DNA of 64,000 bases from Kitasatospora papulosa (lineage in GTDB: Bacteria > Actinomycetota > Actinomycetes > Streptomycetales > Streptomycetaceae). The DNA lies in NCBI RefSeq assembly GCF_000717245.1, contig NZ_JNYQ01000016.1, forward strand, positions 85,831 through 149,830, in the 5' to 3' direction. Positions 25,820 to 33,947 of the stretch are shown in pieces. Numbering within the stretch: position 1 is the stretch's first letter; every line of letters starts with the position of its first letter. Position numbers and translations under genes: made by a program. The notes beneath the pieces were generated by a model, which did no database searches, was not told where the DNA came from, and saw nothing but the letters and a program-made list of their open reading frames with translations.

Positions 25820-27214
25820 GTGAAGGACCGATCGCAGGGGTTCGACCTGGCACGGCTCATCGAGGAACGGGGGGCCGAGCGCTACGAACTGCACACCCGG
25901 CACCTGAACCACCAGCTGCCACGGATGCTCCACACCCTCGGATTCGACAAGGTCTACGAACGGGCCGAAGGCGCGTACTTCTGGGACGCGGACGGCAACG
26001 ACTACCTCGACATGCTCGCCGGCTTCGGCGTGATGGGTCTCGGCAGGCACCATCCCGTCGTACGCCGGGCGCTCCACGACGTCCTGGACGCCCCGCTGGC
26101 CGACCTCACCCGTTTCGACTGCCAGCCACTGCCCGGACTGCTGGCCGAGAAGCTGCTCGCCCACAGCCCGCACCTGGACCGGGTGTTCTTCGGCAACAGC
26201 GGTACCGAAGCGGTCGAGACCGCCCTGAAGTTCGCCCGGTACGCCACGGGCAAGCCACGGATCCTCTACTGCGACCACGCCTTCCACGGGCTCACGGCCG
26301 GCTCGCTCTCCGTCAACGGTGAGCGCGGCTTCCGGGACGGGTTCGCGCCCCTGCTGCCCGACACGGCCATCGCGCTCGGCGACCTGGACGCGCTGCGACG
26401 CGAGCTGAAGCGCGGCGACGTGGCCGGGCTCGTCGTCGAACCGATCCAGGGCAAGGGCGTCCACGCCTCACCACCCGGCTTCCTGCGGGAGGCGCAGGAC
26501 CTGCTGCACCGGCACAAGGCCGTTCTCGTCGTGGACGAGGTGCAGACCGGGCTGGGCAGGACCGGAGACTTCTACGCGTACCAGCACGAGGAGGGGGTCG
26601 AGCCCGACCTGCTCTGCGTCGCCAAGGCGCTGTCCGGCGGCTACGTGCCGGTCGGCGCCACGATCGGGAAGGACTGGATCTTCAAGCGCGTCTACTCGTC
26701 CATGGACCGGGTCCTCGTCCACTCGGCGAGCTTCGGCTCCAACGCACAGGCCATGGCGGCGGGACTGGCCGTCCTGGCCGTGATGGAGGACGAGGAGACC
26801 GTCGCGAACGCCCGTCGCACCGGTGACCTGCTGCGCGAACGCCTCGCCGCGCTCGTCGGGCGCTACGAACTGCTGCACGAGGTCCGCGGACGAGGACTCA
26901 TGATCGGCATCGAGTTCGGCCGGCCCTCCTCCCTCAAGCTCCGCAGCCGGTGGGCGATGCTGCAGGCCGCCCGCAAGGGGCTCTTCGCACAGATGGTCGT
27001 GGTGCCGCTGCTGCAGAAGCACCGCATCCTCACCCAGGTCTCCGGCGACCACCTGGAGGTGATCAAGCTGATCCCGCCGCTGGTCATCGGGGAGCCGGAG
27101 GTCGACCGATTCGTGACCGCGTTCACCGCCGTCATGGACGACGCGCACAGCGGGGGCGGGCTGGTGTGGGACTTCGGCCGGACACTGGTCAAACAGGCGG
27201 TCGCCAACCGCTGA
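25820..27214 (+). CDS. Class III PLP-dependent aminotransferase of the hopanoid operon (HpnO-like)
   Basis: This 464-aa fold-type I aminotransferase has the cofactor segment VFFGNSGTEAVETALKFAR, the Asp loop LVVDEVQTGLGRTG, and the PLP-lysine region CVAKALSGGYVPVGA. HpnO-type enzymes aminate the ribose-derived side chain to give aminobacteriohopanetriol. GTG 25820 has AAGGAG in good position. The operon position after hpnG/hpnH supports this role, though the family also includes acetylornithine-type enzymes. Confidence 0.85.
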   Translation: MKDRSQGFDLARLIEERGAERYELHTRHLNHQLPRMLHTLGFDKVYERAEGAYFWDADGNDYLDMLAGFGVMGLGRHHPVVRRALHDVLDAPLADLTRFDCQPLPGLLAEKLLAHSPHLDRVFFGNSGTEAVETALKFARYATGKPRILYCDHAFHGLTAGSLSVNGERGFRDGFAPLLPDTAIALGDLDALRRELKRGDVAGLVVEPIQGKGVHASPPGFLREAQDLLHRHKAVLVVDEVQTGLGRTGDFYAYQHEEGVEPDLLCVAKALSGGYVPVGATIGKDWIFKRVYSSMDRVLVHSASFGSNAQAMAAGLAVLAVMEDEETVANARRTGDLLRERLAALVGRYELLHEVRGRGLMIGIEFGRPSSLKLRSRWAMLQAARKGLFAQMVVVPLLQKHRILTQVSGDHLEVIKLIPPLVIGEPEVDRFVTAFTAVMDDAHSGGGLVWDFGRTLVKQAVANR

Positions 27215-27222
27215 GAATTTTG

Positions 27223-27251
27223 CCCCGGAGGCAAGTTATTTGCCTCCGGGG
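27223..27251 (+). promoter_or_regulatory. Perfect inverted repeat before the XRE-cupin gene
   Basis: Twelve-base arms (27223-27234 CCCCGGAGGCAA; 27240-27251) surround a 5-nt centre. It lies 8 bp after the aminotransferase stop and 23 bp before the regulator ATG. It could terminate the upstream transcript, but the position at the regulator promoter and absence of a T-tract make an autoregulatory operator equally possible. Confidence 0.55.
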
Positions 27252-27274
27252 AAAGGTGCTGGCTCAATGGAGGA

Positions 27275-27889
27275 ATGAATCCTCCTGACGGCGGGAGTAC
27301 CGACGAACTTCCCGGGATCGCGCCGCGCCTGCGAGATCTGCGCCGCAACCGTGGGCTCACCCTGGAGGCCGCGGCCGGGCGTGCCGGCCTGTCCCCGGCC
27401 CACCTCTCCCGGCTGGAAACCGGCCGCAGGCAGCCTTCGCTGCCGATGCTGCTGTGCCTCGCCCGGGTCTACGGTACGACGGTCTCCGAGCTCCTGGGCG
27501 AGATGCCGCCCGAACGTGACGCGATCGTCCGCGGCGGCCCGCTCGAGGGGGCGGGCGGGGAAGGCGGCGGCTGGCTCTACCGCCAGGCCGGCGGCTCAGG
27601 CCGTGCCATGCAGGCGCTGCGGGTGCGGGTCCCCTACGGCACCGAGGGCGACCTCGTCCGCGTCCATCCCGGAGAGGAGTGGCTGTACGTCCTCGACGGC
27701 CGGCTGCGCGTCGTGCTCGGGGAGACCGTGCACGACCTCGACCCGGGTGACAGCGCGCACTTCGACTCACTCACCCCGCACCGGATCGCGGCGCTCGACA
27801 TCGGTGGGGCGCGCCTGCTGTTCGTCCACACGCTGCTGCAGAGTCCGACCGCGGAGCTCTGCCTCGGCGGCGGGGCACACCGGCTCTGA
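27275..27889 (+). CDS. XRE-family regulator with C-terminal cupin domain
   Basis: This 204-aa protein has an N-terminal helix-turn-helix (LRRNRGLTLEAAAGRAGLSP, continuing AHLSRLETGRRQPSLPMLL). A C-terminal cupin follows (VHPGEEWLYVLDGRLRVVLG, then LDPGDSAHFDSLTPHRI). This SutR/PuuR-type architecture usually senses a small metabolite through the cupin. ATG 27275 follows TGGAGGA. It ends the hopanoid block and may regulate it or the DUF6126 gene; the inverted repeat just upstream is a candidate binding site. Confidence 0.88.
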   Translation: MNPPDGGSTDELPGIAPRLRDLRRNRGLTLEAAAGRAGLSPAHLSRLETGRRQPSLPMLLCLARVYGTTVSELLGEMPPERDAIVRGGPLEGAGGEGGGWLYRQAGGSGRAMQALRVRVPYGTEGDLVRVHPGEEWLYVLDGRLRVVLGETVHDLDPGDSAHFDSLTPHRIAALDIGGARLLFVHTLLQSPTAELCLGGGAHRL

Positions 27890-27920
27890 TCCGGCAGGCC
27901 CCGCACCGTGCGATTCCTTC

Positions 27921-27968
27921 GTCACGCCGACCGCCACCCCGACCGCCACCCAGACCGTCACCCCGACC
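27921..27968 (+). repeat. Four tandem 12-bp repeats upstream of the DUF6126 gene
   Basis: Four consecutive 12-mers (27921-27932, 27933-27944, 27945-27956, 27957-27968) follow the consensus GYCACSCCGACC with one to three differences each. They are in frame with the DUF6126 gene and would read VTPTATPTATQTVTPT, so they could encode a Thr/Pro-rich extension if translation began upstream. The better Shine-Dalgarno supports the ATG at 27993 instead. Confidence 0.7.
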
Positions 27969-27992
27969 GGCAGGCCGGGAGAGAGGACTGAC

Positions 27993-28166
27993 ATGTCCGA
28001 TTCGGAGCACTACGACCCGCTCACCCCGCGCCGGCAGAAGAGCGCGGACACCCAGGAGCGGCGGATGCCCCGAGGTGTCGTGATCCGGCTCTTCGCCTAC
28101 CTGGTGGCCGGCCATGTCATCGCGGCCTTCCTCTTCCTCCTCTTCACGGTCGCCGGTAAGGGCTGA
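27993..28166 (+). CDS. DUF6126 family small membrane protein
   Basis: This 57-aa protein has a charged N-terminal half (YDPLTPRRQKSADTQERRMP) and one C-terminal transmembrane helix (FAYLVAGHVIAAFLFLLFTV). This matches the DUF6126 family found next to XRE-cupin regulators at the end of Streptomyces hopanoid clusters. Function is unknown. ATG 27993 is preceded by GAGAGAGGA. Confidence 0.8.
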   Translation: MSDSEHYDPLTPRRQKSADTQERRMPRGVVIRLFAYLVAGHVIAAFLFLLFTVAGKG

Positions 28167-28175
28167 GCCCCGGCG

Positions 28176-29000
28176 TCACGAGTCCTCGACGAGCCGCTCG
28201 CGCAGCCTCGCGCGTGTCTCCGGTGCGATCTTCAGCCCTTCGGTGAGGTAGCGGTCCGTGCTGCCCCAGATCTCCTCGATGGTCGAGAACGCGGCGGCCA
28301 GGTACTCGGCCTCCGCGCCGAAGAGCGGATCGAGCAGTTCCAGCACCTCGTCGGACATTCCCGCCGACGAGGTGTCGCTGCGCCGGATCCGGTAGCGGCG
28401 GTGCGCGTCGTTCGACTTGAGGTAGTCGGCCTCGATGGCCTCCTTCTCGACGCCGACCGCCAGCAGGGAGACCGCGATCGAGAGGCCCGCACGGTCCTTG
28501 CCCGCCGCGCAGTGCATCAGGGCCGGCACGCTGTCCTCCGCCAGCGCGTGGAGCACGCGGCTGTGTTCGGCGGTGCGGTCCTTGATGATCGAGCGGTACG
28601 AGGCGACCATCCGTTCCGTGCCCTTGCCGTCCGCCAGGATCGAGCGCAGCTGCTGGATGTTCCCGTCACGCACCAGCCGCCAGAACTCCGCCCCGTCCGC
28701 CGGGTCCGAAAGGGGAATGCTCACATTCCGGACGCCGGGCAGTTCCACGTCGAGGCCGTCCAGCTTGTGGTCGGCGGCATTGCGGAAGTCGAAGATCGTG
28801 TGCAGGCCGAGCCCGGCGAGGAACGCGGCATCGGTCGCGGTGGCGTGCGCGAGGTGCCCGCTGCGGTAGAGGCGCCCGTAGCGCACGGTGCGGCCGTCCA
28901 CGGTCGGAAGTCCGCCGACGTCGCGGAAGTTGCGGACGCCGGTCAGGTCGACGTCCTTGGGTCCGTGGCCGGCCGGCGGGACCTCTGGCAGCTGCGTCAC
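28176..29000 (-). CDS. Tyrosine-protein phosphatase (Y_phosphatase3 type)
   Basis: This 274-aa protein has N-terminal GVRNFRDVGGLPTVDGRTVR and RLYRSGHLAHAT, and the CX5R catalytic loop H-C164-AAGKD-R170-AG. It belongs to the IphP/MptpB-like dual-specificity phosphatases that remove phosphate from protein tyrosine or from phosphoinositide-type substrates. GTG 29000 is preceded by AGGAGCCC. It converges on the DUF6126 gene with only 9 bp between stops. Confidence 0.92.
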   Translation of the reverse strand: MTQLPEVPPAGHGPKDVDLTGVRNFRDVGGLPTVDGRTVRYGRLYRSGHLAHATATDAAFLAGLGLHTIFDFRNAADHKLDGLDVELPGVRNVSIPLSDPADGAEFWRLVRDGNIQQLRSILADGKGTERMVASYRSIIKDRTAEHSRVLHALAEDSVPALMHCAAGKDRAGLSIAVSLLAVGVEKEAIEADYLKSNDAHRRYRIRRSDTSSAGMSDEVLELLDPLFGAEAEYLAAAFSTIEEIWGSTDRYLTEGLKIAPETRARLRERLVEDS

Positions 29001-29393
29001 AAGGGCTCCTGGGGTGTCGGGCGTCGGCGCCGCTCGCCGACGGGGCACGCTCGCGACGATACGACATGGCTGCATCGGGCAACCGTCTCGGTCGTGGCGG
29101 CCGGGGTAGCGCGGAGGCGACCGGCGGCAACATGTCCGTATTGATGCATTTAGCAGAACATGCCCCGCTTGTACGGGAGATGGAGTGAGGCGGGTGAGCG
29201 GGATCATATCCGTGACGGTGTGTGGTGAACGCGCCGACGGGTATTCCGGACCCCGCGCGGAAAGCCAAGATCCGTAATCCACGCAGTGTGACGGGAATTC
29301 CGCGAAGGAAATGAAGCGAGTATTCCGGTTCCCGGCCGGCGGCTTGTTCGCGGCGTCCCGGCTCGCTTACGGTCACCATCAATCCGGACGGAA
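29001..29393. other. Intergenic region upstream of the riboswitch
   Basis: These 393 bp separate the phosphatase start from the ydaO element. I see no ORF with streptomycete codon bias. The A/T-richer stretches around 29140-29330 are unusual for this genome and suit divergent promoters for the phosphatase and the riboswitch-controlled peptidase; exact promoter elements are not assigned. Confidence 0.5.
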
Positions 29394-29560
29394 CGCCTAA
29401 TCCTGCCGCCGCCCGGAATCCGCACCGACTCACGTGTGGCAGGAGCGGGGGAACCAGGTAGGCCGCCGTCCGGAGCGATCCGGCACGGCTAGGGGTCAAG
29501 TCGCGATTCACGCGGCCGGACATCTCCAGTCCGAACCCGACAGCTCACCTCGCAGGCGCC
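29394..29560 (+). promoter_or_regulatory. ydaO/yuaA c-di-AMP riboswitch
   Basis: The conserved cores of the ydaO class are present in order: CCTAATCCTGCC, then GCAGGAGCGGGGGAACCA, then GGCTAGGGGT, and finally CCGAACCCGACAGCTCACCT followed by CGCAGGCG near 29556. The element ends about 17 bp before the ATG of the LysM/M23 peptidase. In actinobacteria this OFF switch binds c-di-AMP and controls cell-wall hydrolase genes, which matches the gene behind it. Boundaries are approximate. Confidence 0.92.
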
Positions 29561-29576
29561 GGAGAGGAAACCCCCC

Positions 29577-30479
29577 ATGCCCGCAAAAGGCAAGCACCGT
29601 CGTACGAAGACCGGCCCGATCTCCCGAGGCGTCCTTGCCGCGGGTACCGGTGGCGCCGTTCTCGCCCTCCCGCTGATCGGCGCCACCGGCGCCCACGCCG
29701 CCGAGCAGGCGGCACCGGCCAAGCCCGTCGCCGCCCAGAGCGCTCCCGCCGCGGCGGCGAAGGGCTCCCCGAAGACCTACTCCGTGGTCTCCGGCGACTA
29801 CCTGGCCAAGATCGCGGCCGACCACAAGGTCAAGGGCGGCTGGCAGAAGCTGTACAAGGACAACCGTGACGTCGTCGGCGGGAACCCGAGCCTGATCCTC
29901 CCGGGCATGAAGCTGACGCTCGGCGCCAAGGCGTCCGGCCCCGCGGAGGCCGCGCCCTCCAAGGCCGCCCCGTCCACGGCGAAGAAGTCCGCCCCGGCCG
30001 AGAAGGCGGCGGCTCCGGCCCAGGAGGCCGCCGCGAAGACCACCGGCTCCGGCGCGTCGGAGAGCACCTCCTCCGGCTGGACCGCACCGGTCGAGAACGC
30101 CAACGTCACCACCCAGTACCGCGCCTCCGGCGCCAGCTGGTCCAGCGGCTACCACACCGGCTCCGACTTCCAGGCCGCCTCCGGCACCAGCGTCCGGTCC
30201 ATCGGCGAGGGCACCGTGGTCTCCGCCGGCTGGAGCGGCTCGTACGGCAACGAGGTCGTCATCCAGCACAGCGACGGCATGTACTCGCAGTACGCCCACC
30301 TGTCCTCGCTCGAGGTGACGACCGGTCAGACCGTCACCGGCGGTCAGCAGATCGGCCTCTCCGGCTCCACCGGCAACTCCACCGGCCCGCACCTCCACTT
30401 CGAGGTCCGGACCGGCCCGAGCTACGGCTCGGACGTCGACCCGATCGCCTACCTGCGTTCGCACGGCGTGTCCATCTGA
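29577..30479 (+). CDS. Secreted LysM and M23 metallopeptidase
   Basis: This 300-aa protein starts with a signal peptide ending near GATGAHAAEQA. A LysM domain follows (YSVVSGDYLAKIAADHKVKG), then an Ala/Lys-rich linker. The C-terminal M23 endopeptidase domain carries zinc ligands in H193-TGSD197 and H272-L-H274-FEV. It binds and cuts peptidoglycan cross-bridges outside the membrane. Expression should respond to c-di-AMP through the riboswitch directly upstream. A strong hairpin follows the stop. Confidence 0.95.
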   Translation: MPAKGKHRRTKTGPISRGVLAAGTGGAVLALPLIGATGAHAAEQAAPAKPVAAQSAPAAAAKGSPKTYSVVSGDYLAKIAADHKVKGGWQKLYKDNRDVVGGNPSLILPGMKLTLGAKASGPAEAAPSKAAPSTAKKSAPAEKAAAPAQEAAAKTTGSGASESTSSGWTAPVENANVTTQYRASGASWSSGYHTGSDFQAASGTSVRSIGEGTVVSAGWSGSYGNEVVIQHSDGMYSQYAHLSSLEVTTGQTVTGGQQIGLSGSTGNSTGPHLHFEVRTGPSYGSDVDPIAYLRSHGVSI

Positions 30480-30503
30480 GGGCACACCACCTGAGGGCCG
30501 GAG

Positions 30504-30540
30504 GAGGGGCGGTGCGCCGAGGCGCACCGCCCCTCCCCTT
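30504..30540 (+). terminator. Terminator of the LysM/M23 gene
   Basis: A 15-bp perfect stem (30504-30518 with 30521-30535), closed by a very short loop and followed by CCCTT, lies 25 bp after the peptidase stop. Confidence 0.8.
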
Positions 30541-30642
30541 ATTCCTGCTTTACCAAAAACTGACCGGGTGGTCTTTCTCACCACCCGTCAACCCCTTATT
30601 ACGGTCGCGTAGGTCACATTCGAAGGTGCAAGATAAGCCCTT

Positions 30643-31470
30643 GTGGCAGACGATTCGAGAAACAACATACGAGGCATCATCGGGTCGTACGCGGCGATTG
30701 GCGACAGCTTCACCGAGGGCGTCGGCGACCCCGGCCCCGGCGGGACCCTCGTCGGCTGGGCCGACCGGTTCGCGGTTATTCTCGCGGACCAGCTTCCGGT
30801 CCCCGACGCGATGGTCGGCCCCGTGGACGACCCGCACGGGTATTTCCGGTACGCCAATCTCGCCGTACGCGGACGCCTCCTCGACCAGATAGTCGAGGAA
30901 CAGGTCCCCCGCGCCAAGGAGCTGGCACCTGATCTGGTGAGCTTCTGCGCGGGCGGCAACGACATCCTCCGTCCCGGCTCCGACCCGGACGACGTGGCCG
31001 AACGCTTCGAGCGCGCGGTGGCCGACCTGACGCGATCGGTCGGTACCGTCATGGTCACCACCGGCTTCGACACCCGTGGGATCCCCGTCCTCAAGCACCT
31101 CCGGGGCAAGATCGCCATGTACACCGCGCACGTCCGGTCCATCGCCGACCGCTACGACTGCCCGGTGCTGGACCTGTGGTCCCTGCGGTCCGTGCAGGAC
31201 AGGCGGGCCTGGGACAACGACCGGCTCCACCTCTCGGCCGAGGGGCACACCCGCGTGGCGCTGCGCGCCGCCCAGGTCCTCGGCCTCGACGTGCCGGCCG
31301 ACCCCGACCAGGTGTGGCCCCCGCAGGCGCAGCGCGGGGCGCTCGAGGTGCGGCGCGACGACATCCAGTGGGCGCGCGAGTACCTCGTCCCGTGGATCGG
31401 CCGCCGGCTGCGCGGGGAGTCCTCGGGGGACCACGTCGCGGCCAAGCGCCCCGACCTGCTGCCGCTCTGA
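30643..31470 (+). CDS. SGNH/GDSL hydrolase family protein
   Basis: This 275-aa protein has block I GDSFTEGVGDP with the nucleophilic Ser, block III GGNDILRPGSD, and block V DRLHLSAEGHTRVA containing the catalytic Asp/His. These place it among SGNH esterases/lipases. There is no obvious signal peptide, so a cytoplasmic esterase or deacetylase role is likely. GTG 30643 gives MADDSRNNIRG. It converges on the STM4011 gene. Confidence 0.92.
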   Translation: MADDSRNNIRGIIGSYAAIGDSFTEGVGDPGPGGTLVGWADRFAVILADQLPVPDAMVGPVDDPHGYFRYANLAVRGRLLDQIVEEQVPRAKELAPDLVSFCAGGNDILRPGSDPDDVAERFERAVADLTRSVGTVMVTTGFDTRGIPVLKHLRGKIAMYTAHVRSIADRYDCPVLDLWSLRSVQDRRAWDNDRLHLSAEGHTRVALRAAQVLGLDVPADPDQVWPPQAQRGALEVRRDDIQWAREYLVPWIGRRLRGESSGDHVAAKRPDLLPL

Positions 31471-31527
31471 CCGCGCGGCACCCGACGCCTCGTCGGGCCC
31501 CCGCCCCGGAGTCGTGTCCGCAGCCGT

Positions 31528-32523
31528 TCAGCGGCTGACGAACGGGAGCGGGCGCCGCGACGGGCCCGGTGACACGGGCCCGTCCGGAGCGGACGCCCGT
31601 GCCGGGCCGGCGGGCGGGGGCGTGCAGGCCGGCGCCGGTGCCGGGCCCGGGGGCATCCGTACCGGATCGGCGGGTATCCGCTCCAGCACTCCGCCCGCGA
31701 AGACGTCGTACAGGGGCAGCGTCTCCAGGTGCACATAGCCGATGTGGCAGTCGCAGACGTCGAGCGGGCAACCGCGCGGGCCGAGTGCGTCCCGGTAGCT
31801 GCCGTCGTAGAGATTTCCCAGCTCGGCACGGACGAAGTGGCAGCGGCGCACCGTCCCGTCGCCGTCCACCGAGACGACCGACTCGCCGGTCCGGCAGGGC
31901 AGCCCGGCCGAGCGGTGCGGGTGCCTGCTGTAGGGGAACAGCGGGTCCAGGGCGGTCCAGCGGTTCGCCTGCTCGTCCGTGTAGGTGTACCCCTCGGCGG
32001 CGTTGACCCAGAGGTACACCTCGGGCGGCAGTGCGGAACGCAGACGGCGGGCCTCCTCCAGGTGTTCGTCGAGACCGACGATCCCGACGCTGTGACGCAC
32101 CCCGAGGGCCGTCAGCTCCCGGCACCGGGCGAGGAACCGCTCGTACGGCGTCTGGCCGGGGTGGTAGGTGCACCACAGGGCGACCTTGTCGCGGTCCGCC
32201 TCGGCCAGCCAGCCGGTGCGGCCACTGAGGTTGGTCTGGATGGCGACCCTGCCGACATGAGGCAGCAGGGACATCTCGACGAGTGCCCTCCTGTACCAGG
32301 ACCGCACCAGGCCCTCCCCCCACGGGGTGAAGAGCACGGACAGCCGGTCACCGGTCTGTGCGGCGGCCCACGCGGTGAACCGCTCCAGGGCCGCCCGGTC
32401 CCCCCGCAACTGCTCCCCGGTGTCCCGCCGCTTGGCGAACGGGCAGTAGGGGCAGTCGTAGTCGCACGAGGCCAGCGGCCCCCTGTAGAGAATGGTCAGT
32501 TCCGTGTTCACGGGGCGGCTCAC
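31528..32523 (-). CDS. STM4011-family radical SAM protein
   Basis: This 331-aa protein has CX3CX2C as C20-DYD-C24-PY-C27 and a compact radical SAM barrel. A second Cys group (VRRCHFV and CPLDVCDCHIG) may hold an auxiliary cluster. The last 45 or so residues are Pro/Ala-rich and look like an added disordered tail. The family has no assigned reaction. It is the last gene of the STM4015-STM4011 operon and overlaps the STM4012 stop by GTGA, so the two radical SAM enzymes are made in stoichiometric fashion. Confidence 0.88.
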   Translation of the reverse strand: MSRPVNTELTILYRGPLASCDYDCPYCPFAKRRDTGEQLRGDRAALERFTAWAAAQTGDRLSVLFTPWGEGLVRSWYRRALVEMSLLPHVGRVAIQTNLSGRTGWLAEADRDKVALWCTYHPGQTPYERFLARCRELTALGVRHSVGIVGLDEHLEEARRLRSALPPEVYLWVNAAEGYTYTDEQANRWTALDPLFPYSRHPHRSAGLPCRTGESVVSVDGDGTVRRCHFVRAELGNLYDGSYRDALGPRGCPLDVCDCHIGYVHLETLPLYDVFAGGVLERIPADPVRMPPGPAPAPACTPPPAGPARASAPDGPVSPGPSRRPLPFVSR

Positions 32524-33947
32524 TTCGCCTCGTACGCGGCCATCGCGGCCCGGACCGCCGGGGAGAACAGCTCGGGGCCGAGCGCGTCGGAGTGGGCCAG
32601 GCCCTCGGGGGAGAGACGCAGCAGGCCGGAGGCCGCCGGACCGCCGGCCGGAGAACGGCCGGACGCCGATCCGGCGGACGGCGAGCCGCCGTCCGCCGGA
32701 TCGGCCAGCCAGCCCCGCGCGGCGAACCGTTCCAGCTCGGCCGGGAAGTCCTCGTACGGATCCGACCCGAAGCGCTCGCGGTACTCGGCGGAGCGCATGC
32801 CCTCGGCCTGGAGCAGCGACTGCAGCAGATGCCGGCGGCGTGCCTCCTCACCGTCGACGTACCGGCCGACCTCCGCCCGGGAGAAGTCCGTGGTGGTGGT
32901 GAAGCCGTCGATGATGCCCCGGATCTCGCGCATCTCCACCGCGTAGTCGAAGGAGTAGTGCAAGGAGGAGGTGTACGAGCGTGCCCCGCAGCCGAGCCCG
33001 ATCATGCCGTCGGTCTGGCAGGCGTAGTCGTCAGGACCTGCGGGCGGTGCGTCCGCACGGCGGAACATCCGCATCGACACCTGCTCGTACCCATGGGCCA
33101 GCAGGTGGTCACGGCCCGCCCGGTACAGCCGCAGCCGCTGGTCGTCCCATGCGGCGTCGGGACCCCCCGCCTCCTGCGCCGCCGCCCCCAGCCGCCCGAG
33201 GCCGGTCAGCGGGCGCACGTACAACGGGTAGAGGTAGAGCTCCTCCGGACTCCAGGCCAGGGCGGCGTCCAGCGAGGTGCGCCAGGTGTCCTCGGTCTGC
33301 CCCTCGATGCCGTAGATCAGGTCGATGTTGAGGACCGGGATGCCGGCCTCACGGATCCTGCCGAGCGCCGACTCCACCTCGGAGCGGTGCTGCGGGCGGA
33401 CCGCGGCCCTGGCCTCCGCGTCGACGAAGCTCTGCACGCCGATGCTGACGCGGGTGGTGCCCCGGTCGGCGAGGACGGCGAGCCGGTCGGCCGTCGCCGT
33501 CGAGGGGGACGTCTCGACCGACAGCGGCACGGCGCTCAGGTCGGCGCCCATCCGCTTCTCCGCGATGTCGCAGAGACGCTCCAGCTCGCCGGCGGTGAGG
33601 AAGGTGGGCGTACCGCCACCGAACGCCGCGGAGGTGAAGCGCACCGGTGCGTCGTCGCCCAGCGCGTCGCGGACCGCGGTGGCCTGCCGGTCGAGCGCGT
33701 CGAGATAGCGCGTCGTCAGCTCGTCGGGGGCGCCGATCCGGGTGAACAGATTGCAGAAACCGCAGCGGACCTCGCAGAACGGTATGTGGAGATAGAGGGA
33801 GAGCGTGTCCTTGCGCTCCGTCGCCCAGAGGTCGCTGAGCAGCGGACGGCCTCCGGGCCGGCCTGCGAGCGGGCGGTAGGCGGTCTTGTGCGGATAGGCG
33901 TAGACGTAACTGCGGTACGGGCTGGTGCCGAGCGTGGTGCCGGTCAT
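32520..33947 (-). CDS. STM4012-family radical SAM protein (HemW-like)
   Basis: This 475-aa protein is related to oxygen-independent coproporphyrinogen oxidase/HemW. Its motif is HIPFC58EVRC62GFC65N, followed by AFGGGTPTFL and the VSIGVQSF segment. It lacks evidence for porphyrin chemistry in this context; its position in the cassette suggests modification of a protein or a small partner. A Gly/Ser/Pro-rich insertion (about 32630-32705) interrupts the C-terminal winged-helix-like region. It is coupled to STM4013 by ATGA and to STM4011 by GTGA. Confidence 0.88.
   Translation of the reverse strand: MTGTTLGTSPYRSYVYAYPHKTAYRPLAGRPGGRPLLSDLWATERKDTLSLYLHIPFCEVRCGFCNLFTRIGAPDELTTRYLDALDRQATAVRDALGDDAPVRFTSAAFGGGTPTFLTAGELERLCDIAEKRMGADLSAVPLSVETSPSTATADRLAVLADRGTTRVSIGVQSFVDAEARAAVRPQHRSEVESALGRIREAGIPVLNIDLIYGIEGQTEDTWRTSLDAALAWSPEELYLYPLYVRPLTGLGRLGAAAQEAGGPDAAWDDQRLRLYRAGRDHLLAHGYEQVSMRMFRRADAPPAGPDDYACQTDGMIGLGCGARSYTSSLHYSFDYAVEMREIRGIIDGFTTTTDFSRAEVGRYVDGEEARRRHLLQSLLQAEGMRSAEYRERFGSDPYEDFPAELERFAARGWLADPADGGSPSAGSASGRSPAGGPAASGLLRLSPEGLAHSDALGPELFSPAVRAAMAAYEAK

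Noticed and set aside
27921..27968. Possible CRISPR-like array from regularly spaced repeats
   Set aside because: The repeats are directly tandem with no spacers and only 12 bp long; no cas gene is present anywhere in the window.
32520..33947. STM4012 gene as hemW/hemN (coproporphyrinogen oxidase)
   Set aside because: Family-level similarity to HemW is real, but the N-terminal extension and operon with STM4011/4013/4014/4015 place it in the STM4012 family; no haem genes are nearby.
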